This document shows, one piece after another, positions 1-4,626 of a DNA stretch of 6,810 nt. A program made the position numbers and the translations under genes. The notes under the pieces are model-generated. The model was given only the letters and a program-made list of their open reading frames with translations, had not been told where the DNA came from and did no database searches. Position 1 is the first letter of the stretch; the number at the start of each line of letters is the position of its first letter. The stretch spans positions 1 through 6,810 of the forward strand of contig JAERRP010000590.1 in the NCBI GenBank assembly GCA_016735415.1, written 5' to 3'. This DNA is from Desulfobacterales bacterium (GTDB taxonomy: Bacteria > Desulfobacterota > Desulfobacteria > Desulfobacterales > UBA5852).

Positions 1-150
1 CATACGCAGCAGGCGAACCAGGAGTTGCCGGCCGGCGGTCGGCCAGTCAGACGCTTTAAGGCCATAGGCCCCGGCCACCAGCATCGCGGCCGACAGCATC
101 AGCGACAGGAAGAGGGCCCGAAAAGGTGGTTTAGTCTTCTTGCGGGCCAT
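1..150 (-). CDS. N-terminal part of an unrecognised membrane-anchored or exported protein (runs off window)
   Basis: Fifty codons are visible from an ATG at 150-148, and the gene continues past the left edge. The start lies inside the end of the preceding methyltransferase gene, in another frame, giving a 20-base overlap; I see no clear Shine-Dalgarno, so translation is probably coupled to that gene. The protein begins with a basic stretch (MARKKTKPPFR), followed by a hydrophobic segment at about residues 11-30 rich in Leu, Ala and Met. This is typical of a signal peptide or signal anchor. Residues after it (KASDWPTAGRQL) look extracytoplasmic. I do not recognise the family from this fragment. 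As the last visible gene of a B12-riboswitch operon, it may be linked to corrinoid or metal handling, but that is inference from position only. Confidence 0.6.
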   Translation of the reverse strand, partial: MARKKTKPPFRALFLSLMLSAAMLVAGAYGLKASDWPTAGRQLLVRLLRM

Positions 151-868
151 AGGGATCGGACTTGCGGGCGATGATCAGGGTCCAGTAATCGGGCGATCGG
201 GTTTCGAGTGTTTTGACATCGTCGACGATTTCCTGCTCCGGCAGCGAGCAGCGCACGACGGCGGCACTGTGCGCCAGCATATCGGCTTCTTGCAGAGCCG
301 TGCGGATCCCGTTGACATTGCGGTAGGCCTTCATGAAAACCACGGTATCCGGCGGGGCGCTCTGCATTGACAGACGGCGGCCGCCTTTGGCGCCGGACAG
401 CACCAGCAGCGACTGTTCGCCCTCCACCAGGGGCATGTTCATCGCTGCGGCCGCGGCCTGATAAGATGTGATTCCCGGAACGGTTGCCACCGGAACGTCG
501 GGAAACAGGCGCCGCATGTATTTCAGAATGTAGCCGAAGGTTGAAAAGGTCAGCGGGTCGCCCAGGGTCAGAAAGGCCACCGGCCGGCCCTCGGCGGTGG
601 CGGCGGCAATTGTGCGGGCGTTGGCTTCCCAGGCCTGGCGGGTCTCGTGCCGATCCCGGGTCATGGGGAAGGCCAGGGCGCGGATGACCGTTTGGTCCGG
701 AATGTGCGCCCGGGCGATGTTGACCGCCAGGCTGTAGTCGTTTTTGGTCGAAGCGGCCGTGAAAACGACGTCGACCTTTGCAAGAACGTTAACGGCCTTC
801 AGGGTCAGGAGTTCCGGGTCGCCGGGGCCCACACCGATACCGTACAAGATTCCGGGTTTGGTTGTCAT
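131..868 (-). CDS. cobI/cbiL: Precorrin-2 / cobalt-factor II C20-methyltransferase
   Basis: The 245-residue protein is the usual size for this SAM-dependent tetrapyrrole methylase, which adds the C20 methyl group early in corrin synthesis. In an anaerobe the substrate would be cobalt-factor II (CbiL) rather than precorrin-2 (CobI). Visible family motifs are the glycine-rich N-terminal strand GVGPGDPELLTLKA (residues 12-25), LTLGDPLTFSTFGY (100-113), which contributes to SAM binding, and VPGITSYQAAAA (130-141). The ATG at 868 is preceded by AAGGA with 8-base spacing. The gene starts 15 bases after the stop of the substrate-binding protein gene, so it belongs to the same riboswitch-controlled operon, and its 3' end overlaps the next gene. 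Cytoplasmic. I am sure of the family; the CobI/CbiL choice rests on the inferred anaerobic lifestyle. Confidence 0.93.
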   Translation of the reverse strand: MTTKPGILYGIGVGPGDPELLTLKAVNVLAKVDVVFTAASTKNDYSLAVNIARAHIPDQTVIRALAFPMTRDRHETRQAWEANARTIAAATAEGRPVAFLTLGDPLTFSTFGYILKYMRRLFPDVPVATVPGITSYQAAAAAMNMPLVEGEQSLLVLSGAKGGRRLSMQSAPPDTVVFMKAYRNVNGIRTALQEADMLAHSAAVVRCSLPEQEIVDDVKTLETRSPDYWTLIIARKSDPYGPQED

Positions 869-883
869 GTTTTAATTCCTTCT

Positions 884-1867
884 CTAATTATCAGCGGCGG
901 CCGGCAGAAAGCCTGCCCGCTCGAGGATGCGTTGCCCCCGGGTTTCAAACAACGCGGGGTAGAGGCAGCGGCCGATCTGGTCGATACCCACCAGCAGTCG
1001 CCGGGTGGGCCGTGCCACCAGGGCTTCGTCCACAATACAGATCCGGCCGTTTTGCACGGCCTTGATGACCGCAAACCCCGGCTCGGACGTAATCAGGGCG
1101 ATCGTGGGCTGGTTCATGGCGCCACGCTGGGCCAGGTAAACATCGATTTCCGCTGCCCGGCTTAAAATGCGTTCCTTGCCGTAGAAGGCGATATTGGTGT
1201 TGCGCACCCGTTCCGCATCGGCGGCCACATTGATGCCGCCCGCCGCTTCAAGGGCAAAAATGGGCATGGCGCCCGGTGTAAATGTTTTCATCCGTTTATG
1301 GATGGCCTCGAAGTAAACCCGCTGACGCGGGTGGATGCCCTTCGTCAAATTTTGAAAGGCCCTGAGCGCCTGTTGAAAAGCCGCGATCTGGGCGGCGGCC
1401 TGAACTTCCCGGCCGGTCAGAAGACCGAGCACGCGCCAGTAGTCGTACATATCGTTGGCGGCGGCCGGCTGCAGCGAAATGACCGTGATACCATTTTTTT
1501 CCAGACCTTTGATCAACGGCGCGTAGCCGCGGTCGATCATGGGACGGATCAATACAAGATCCGGGGTCGCCGCCAGGAAGCGTTCCAGTCCGTCATGGTA
1601 GGAAAACACTGTCTTGCGCCGGACCGCGGGCGGATAGGTATCGTGACGGGTGACACCGATCACGGCCGCATCCGCGCCCAAGGCGAACAGGTTTTCCGTG
1701 TGGGCCCCGTACAGGGAGATGATCCGCTGAAACGGTTGGGCCAACCGAACGACCCGGCCGGCCCGGTCCGTAATTTGAGGCCGGGATCTGTTCGCCGCCG
1801 CGTTATCCACCCCGGCCATCGCAGCGCACCCGACCAGGAAAAGCGTTGTCCACAGGCGCCGCTTCAT
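884..1867 (-). CDS. Periplasmic substrate-binding protein of a corrinoid/iron-chelate ABC transporter
   Basis: The 327-residue protein fits the Peripla_BP_2 (BtuF/FepB-like) class, which captures cobalamin, haem or ferric siderophores outside the inner membrane and delivers them to a FecCD-type permease. The N terminus is basic then hydrophobic (MKRRLWTTLF). Export class is ambiguous: LVGC at residues 11-14 matches a lipobox with Cys14 as lipidated residue, while AAAN at 23-26 could be a signal peptidase I site. The N-lobe carries the typical RIISL, ENLFALGA and VIGVTRHD segments (residues 48-76), then TPDLVLIRP (101-109) before the connecting helix. Its ATG overlaps the ATPase stop as ATGA, with only a weak Shine-Dalgarno, indicating translational coupling. 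The B12 riboswitch and the adjacent methyltransferase favour a corrinoid substrate; sequence alone does not prove it. Confidence 0.88.
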   Translation of the reverse strand: MKRRLWTTLFLVGCAAMAGVDNAAANRSRPQITDRAGRVVRLAQPFQRIISLYGAHTENLFALGADAAVIGVTRHDTYPPAVRRKTVFSYHDGLERFLAATPDLVLIRPMIDRGYAPLIKGLEKNGITVISLQPAAANDMYDYWRVLGLLTGREVQAAAQIAAFQQALRAFQNLTKGIHPRQRVYFEAIHKRMKTFTPGAMPIFALEAAGGINVAADAERVRNTNIAFYGKERILSRAAEIDVYLAQRGAMNQPTIALITSEPGFAVIKAVQNGRICIVDEALVARPTRRLLVGIDQIGRCLYPALFETRGQRILERAGFLPAAADN

Positions 1868-2652
1868 CGTCTGAAATCCACCTGGGGCAGACCATATTCG
1901 GCATGTGGCCGGATGTGGCCGTCCACCCCGTAAATCGATTGCAGGGTTTCCGCCCGCATCACTTCCACGGTCGGCCCTTGAACGGCGATGCGACCGTCCT
2001 GGAAAAAAAGGAGATCATCACAGTACATGGCTGCCAGATTGATGTCCTGAAAAACGGCAATGACGGTCTGCTGCCGGTTCCGGACGCGATCCCGGACCCG
2101 GTTGAGCAGGTTCAGGGTGTGCCGGATGTCGAGATTGGACGTGGCCTCATCGAGCATGAGCACGCCGGTGTTCTGCGCCAGGGCGCGGGCGAAGATGACG
2201 CGCTGGCGTTCCCCGCCGCTCAAGGTGGTCACCGGTTGATGGGCGAATCGGACGATATCCGTGGCCTCCATGGCGTTCTGGACCCGGCGCCGGTCTTCGG
2301 GGCCGGGGTGCGCGAAGCGCTTCAGATGCGGGTAGCGCCCCATCATGACCACCTCCTGCACCACAAAAGGGAAATTGACATAATAATTCTGGGGCACCAG
2401 GGCGATTTCCCGTGCCAGTTGCCGGCGATGCCAGGTGCCCAGCGGCTGTCCCTTGAAGATGATCTGACCGCTGATCGGCCGCTGCAGGCCGGCCATCAGA
2501 TCCAGCAGGGTGGTTTTCCCACAACCGTTGGGGCCCAGCAGACCGTAAAAACGTCCGGCGCCCAGCTCAAGCGACAGTCCTTCCAGGACCCGGCCCTGGG
2601 AATAACCGAAATTAAGATCGGTGATGTCGAACAGCGGCGGGGTTGCCTTCAA
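1864..2652 (-). CDS. ABC transporter ATP-binding protein (FecE/BtuD-like), H-loop His replaced by Gln
   Basis: This is the cytoplasmic ATPase that powers the neighbouring permease. I choose the TTG at 2652: it follows GGAG with 8-base spacing, overlaps the permease stop as TTGA, and gives 262 residues, normal for the family. Longer readings upstream only translate the permease in the wrong frame. Motifs in order: Walker A GPNGCGKT (40-47), Q-loop Q88 in LVPQN, signature LSGGERQ (144-150), Walker B VLMLDE (164-169), D-loop SNLD (172-175). In the H-loop segment VIAVFQDINLA the expected switch histidine is Gln202 (codon CAG at 2047-2049). This may lower or alter ATP hydrolysis, or be a subgroup trait. 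The remaining motifs are intact and the gene shows no damage, so it is probably functional. Confidence 0.93.
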   Translation of the reverse strand: MKATPPLFDITDLNFGYSQGRVLEGLSLELGAGRFYGLLGPNGCGKTTLLDLMAGLQRPISGQIIFKGQPLGTWHRRQLAREIALVPQNYYVNFPFVVQEVVMMGRYPHLKRFAHPGPEDRRRVQNAMEATDIVRFAHQPVTTLSGGERQRVIFARALAQNTGVLMLDEATSNLDIRHTLNLLNRVRDRVRNRQQTVIAVFQDINLAAMYCDDLLFFQDGRIAVQGPTVEVMRAETLQSIYGVDGHIRPHAEYGLPQVDFRR

Positions 2653-3755
2653 AATGCCTGCTCCCTCTGGCGCTTGCGGAAAATGTAGCAGAAGAAAGGG
2701 CCTCCCACGAGCGCCGTCAGAACACCGATTGGAATTTCCTGGGGTAGTACGGCCCGGGTCAGGGTGTCGGCCGCCAGCAGCAGCAGGGCACCGGCCAGCA
2801 TGGAAACCGGCAGCAGGCGGCGATTGTCCGGTCCCACCAGCATGCGCATGAGATGCGGTATCAGCAGCCCGATAAATCCGATAATGCCGGATACCGCCAC
2901 GCACACGGATGCCACCAGCGAAACCGTTATCAGCAGGAGCAACGTGACCCGCTGGAAATCGACCCCCAGAGAGGCCGCCGGCCTGGCCCCCAGGGCCAGC
3001 AGGTTCAAATCGTGGGCGAAATAGGTACAGACCACCGCCCCCAGGCCGACGGCCGCCGCCATCAGACCGACATCGGCCCAGGTTCGGGCGGCGAAACTGC
3101 CCATGAGCCAGAAAATGATCACGCTGACCTGCTCGTCGGCGACATATTTGATGAGACTGATCCCGGCGGAGAGAATCGCGGCCACGATGATCCCGGACAG
3201 AATAAGATTGGTGGAGGACAGGCCGCTGCCGTCGGCCGAGAGGTAGATCACGAGGAACAGGGTTGCCACCGCGCCGGCAAAGGCGAACAGTGGGACGGAA
3301 AAAGTTCCGAGCAGGCTGATGTTGATCAGCAGGGCCACGGCCGCCCCGAAAGCGGCCCCGGCCGAAACCCCCAGGGTATAGGGGTCGGCCAGCGGGTTGA
3401 GCAGGATGCCCTGGAAGACGACCCCGGCCATGGCCAGACCGGCCCCCACCAGTGCGGAAGTCAGGATGCGGGGCAGGCGCACCTCCATGACCACCACCGT
3501 CCAGACCGGGTCGTAGGGCGCGAGCCATCCGGGCTGATCGAACAGGCGGGCCGCCATGATCTGGATGACGGCCGGGAAGGGCAGGCGGATATAACCCAGA
3601 GAGGCCGCGGCCACGACCGAGGCCGCCAGCAGAAGCAGCAGGCCTGCAAACGTCCAGCGCGTCAAAGGTTGCGCAAGGGGGCTGACGGTTGGCGGGCGAT
3701 CATTCCTGCCAGCCTCCGTGGCCTCCCTGGCAGCGGATGTTTCCGTCGGGGTCAT
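2649..3755 (-). CDS. FecCD/BtuC-type ABC transporter permease
   Basis: This is an inner-membrane permease for vitamin B12, haem or ferric-siderophore uptake, expected to work as a dimer with the downstream ATPase. From the ATG at 3755 it has 368 residues, slightly longer than the usual 330-350 because of a hydrophilic, Thr/Glu/Arg-rich N-terminal extension of about 33 residues before the first membrane segment. Many hydrophobic segments follow, consistent with the family's ten. Hallmarks are RLPRIL (93-98), the GAGLAMAGVVFQG to NPLADPYTLGVSAGAA block (104-135), GIIGFIGLLIPHLMR (290-304), the coupling region between NBD and TMD, and EIPIGVLTALVGGPFF near the C terminus (340-355). The ATG has no good Shine-Dalgarno but overlaps the stop of the 45-codon ORF as ATGA, so initiation probably depends on translation of that ORF. 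Confidence 0.93.
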   Translation of the reverse strand: MTPTETSAAREATEAGRNDRPPTVSPLAQPLTRWTFAGLLLLLAASVVAAASLGYIRLPFPAVIQIMAARLFDQPGWLAPYDPVWTVVVMEVRLPRILTSALVGAGLAMAGVVFQGILLNPLADPYTLGVSAGAAFGAAVALLINISLLGTFSVPLFAFAGAVATLFLVIYLSADGSGLSSTNLILSGIIVAAILSAGISLIKYVADEQVSVIIFWLMGSFAARTWADVGLMAAAVGLGAVVCTYFAHDLNLLALGARPAASLGVDFQRVTLLLLITVSLVASVCVAVSGIIGFIGLLIPHLMRMLVGPDNRRLLPVSMLAGALLLLAADTLTRAVLPQEIPIGVLTALVGGPFFCYIFRKRQREQAF

Positions 3756-3889
3756 GGCATATCGAACCGGACCAGCAGAATGCCCTTTTTCATGGGGCCT
3801 TTGTGGCCGTGACCCCCGGCCATGGCCACGCTTGCGAAAAACACCACCCGTAACGCCGCCCCGAACCCGAACCCACTTTTTTTCAACAT
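3752..3889 (-). pseudogene. 45-codon ORF resembling the N terminus of periplasmic cobaltochelatase CbiK; likely truncated remnant or translated leader
   Basis: The ORF has the best ribosome binding site of the operon (AGGAG at 3896-3900, 6 bases before ATG 3889). It encodes MLKKSG, a hydrophobic stretch ending in FFASVAMA, and a likely signal-peptidase site near AMAGG (residues 22-26). Next come a His-rich HGHK (27-30) and MKKGILLVRF (33-42), then DMP and TGA. Secreted CbiK chelatases, as I remember them, have a signal peptide, a short polar or His-containing linker, and a first strand KxGILLVAFG(T/S)S. The match ends exactly where the chelatase core should begin. The stop overlaps the permease start as ATGA. 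I recall that in Desulfovibrio vulgaris the periplasmic cbiK heads a similar operon (permease, ATPase, binding protein, C20-methyltransferase). The remnant may survive because it drives permease translation. Alternatively it is an unrelated small exported peptide. Confidence 0.6.
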
Positions 3890-3895
3890 TGCAAT

Positions 3896-3900
3896 CTCCT
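3896..3900 (-). promoter_or_regulatory. Strong ribosome binding site of the 45-codon ORF
   Basis: AGGAG (within GCGAGGAGA) lies 6 bases before the ATG at 3889. It is the clearest Shine-Dalgarno in the operon and contrasts with the permease, which has none of comparable strength. It therefore decides that translation enters the operon through the short ORF. Confidence 0.75.
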
Positions 3901-3999
3901 CGCTTGCCCGTTAAAAGTGATTGAAGTCTGGGGTTCTTTGTCCGCAGTGCCGGCAACACGGCCGCCGCCAGGGTCGACAGGTTCATCCGGGGGTATCCA

Positions 4000-4037
4000 A
4001 CAACAAAAGCCCTTCAAGCGAATCGGCTTGAAGGGCT
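4000..4037 (-). terminator. Intrinsic terminator, expression platform of the cobalamin riboswitch
   Basis: On the minus strand a perfect 12-bp stem (AGCCCTTCAAGC at 4037-4026 with GCTTGAAGGGCT at 4019-4008) closes a 6-base loop (CGATTC) and runs into TTTTGTTGTTGG. It lies 74 bases after the aptamer and 110 bases before the first ORF. This is the position for a transcription-attenuating expression platform. Binding of cobalamin would be expected to favour this hairpin and stop transcription. Confidence 0.88.
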
Positions 4038-4111
4038 GCACCCAGCTTACTTGACCCCTGGTCCTGGGCTGCCGTTGTCTGCAACGCTCCGCAAAGGCAG
4101 ACCCCGATCCT

Positions 4112-4264
4112 CAAGGCAGGTCTTCTGGCTTCCGGATCCGTCTACTTCCCGACCCTTCCCGCTGGTTTGAGGCCTGCGGTGAATGTGTCGGGTTTCGTCC
4201 CCGGTTACAGCGGCGGGACCGCTCCCGAATTGCACTGGATTTCCTATTAAGCAACAGCACCTTG
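4112..4264 (-). promoter_or_regulatory. Cobalamin (B12) riboswitch aptamer
   Basis: Read on the minus strand, the conserved parts of the cobalamin riboswitch family appear in order. A P1 5' strand CAAGG (4264-4260) leads into GGTGCTGTTGCTTAATAGG and then CCAGTGCAATTCGGGAGC. The core GGTCCCGCCGCTGTAACC follows (4220-4203), then a side arm closed by CCCGAC/GTCGGG, and the B12 box AGCCAGAAGACCTGCC (4130-4115). The P1 3' strand CCTTG (4116-4112) closes the structure. At about 153 bases it is compact for the class. It sits between a promoter and an intrinsic terminator, so it should turn the transporter/cobI operon off when cobalamin is abundant. The exact preferred ligand (adenosyl- or aquocobalamin) cannot be told by eye. 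Confidence 0.95.
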
Positions 4265-4274
4265 TGTTCGCTCC

Positions 4275-4303
4275 CTTTTAGGGGACCTGTCTTTGGTTGT
4301 CAA
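4275..4303 (-). promoter_or_regulatory. Sigma70-type promoter of the B12 operon
   Basis: A perfect -35 TTGACA (4303-4298) is followed after 17 bases by TAAAAG (4280-4275, 4 of 6 matches to TATAAT). The expected start at about A4268 or A4267 falls just before the riboswitch P1 strand at 4264. This agreement in position strongly supports the call. Confidence 0.75.
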
Positions 4304-4354
4304 GGCGTATCGCCGGTCAGAAGAGGAGATGCGACCGGCCCGGCCACAGCCGTA

Positions 4355-4383
4355 TTGACTTGATCGTTCCAAGTCTTTATGAG
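4355..4383 (+). promoter_or_regulatory. Possible sigma70-type promoter for argS
   Basis: TTGACT (4355-4360, 5 of 6 matches) lies 17 bases before TATGAG (4378-4383, 4 of 6 matches). Transcription from about 4390 would give a leader of some 235 bases holding the palindromic element and the hairpin before argS. It stands back to back with the minus-strand promoter. The -10 box is only fair, so another promoter nearer the gene is possible. Confidence 0.45.
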
Positions 4384-4389
4384 AGAAAG

Positions 4390-4554
4390 CAATGCTGATG
4401 AACTCGTAAAGAATTACAATCCAGACGGATTTGTAATAAGTTCGATATACGGCTTGCGAATCCCGAGGAATGAGGCGTACTGACCGTACGCCGCAGTGAC
4501 GAGGGATACGCGTAACGCCGATAGCGGACTTATTACGAATCCGTCAATGCTGAT
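4390..4554. repeat. Palindromic miniature element bounded by 10-bp direct repeats (MITE-like)
   Basis: CAATGCTGAT occurs perfectly at 4390-4399 and 4545-4554, framing 145 bases. Inside is a large imperfect palindrome: the left arm at 4424-4453 (starts GACGGATTTGTAATAAG) pairs with the right arm at 4517-4545 (reverse complement starts GACGGATTCGTAATAAG). Nested within are GCGAATCCC/GGGATACGC and a perfect 7-bp hairpin, GGCGTAC and GTACGCC (4474-4492, 5-base loop). There is no ORF of note. A second small inverted pair (ATTACAATCC with GGATTTGTAAT) lies at its left side. The layout fits a non-autonomous mobile repeat with a target duplication. I remember similar palindromes scattered in Desulfobacterota genomes, but cannot check copy number here. 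Confidence 0.65.
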
Positions 4555-4557
4555 TTA

Positions 4558-4593
4558 GGACGGCGGACAGCCTCCTGGCTGCATCCGCCGTTT
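4558..4593 (+). promoter_or_regulatory. Strong stem-loop just upstream of argS
   Basis: CGGCGGA (4561-4567) pairs with TCCGCCG (4584-4590), and CAGCC (4568-4572) with GGCTG (4577-4581), around a TCCT loop with a two-base CA bulge. One A-T and two G-T pairs can extend it at the base. It ends in GTTTG, too few T residues for a confident terminator. It lies 33 bases before the argS start codon. It may act in argS leader control or mark an old transcript end; its role is not shown by the sequence. Confidence 0.5.
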
Positions 4594-4626
4594 GTACTGA
4601 CGTGCTGCGAAAATCGAGGGACAGGT

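Larger units (their letters stand above)
3890..4111 (-). other. Untranslated leader between riboswitch aptamer and first ORF
   Basis: Apart from the terminator hairpin and the Shine-Dalgarno listed separately, this stretch holds the connecting segment after the B12 box. Its first bases, CTTGAGG (4115-4109), overlap P1 and can pair, with one bulge, with CCTTCAAG in the terminator 5' arm (4034-4027), giving a candidate antiterminator. I see no gene on either strand. Confidence 0.55.

Noticed and set aside
2653..3528. N-terminal extension of the ATPase reading to 3528 (554 residues)
   Set aside because: It is the permease gene read in another frame, with low-complexity Gly/Arg/Pro composition. 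The ABC domain starts right after the TTG at 2652.
2853..3812. Plus-strand ORF (319 residues) opposite the permease
   Set aside because: It is very rich in Gly, Asp, His and Gln, as expected from the complement of a hydrophobic membrane protein gene. There is no family resemblance.
2649..3986. Permease start at the far-upstream ATG 3986 (445 residues)
   Set aside because: The extra 77 residues are Arg/Gly-rich, have no Shine-Dalgarno and read out of frame through the 45-codon ORF, which has a strong ribosome binding site. FecCD permeases do not have such an extension.
4424..4545. CRISPR array or intrinsic terminator explanation of the palindrome
   Set aside because: There are only two inverted arms and no regularly spaced direct repeats, and no T tract follows the stem on either strand. 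The flanking direct repeats fit an insertion better.
4384..4626. T-box riboswitch in the argS leader
   Set aside because: There is no T-box consensus (AGGGTGGNACCGCG) and no recognisable specifier stem. T-boxes are mainly found in Gram-positive bacteria.
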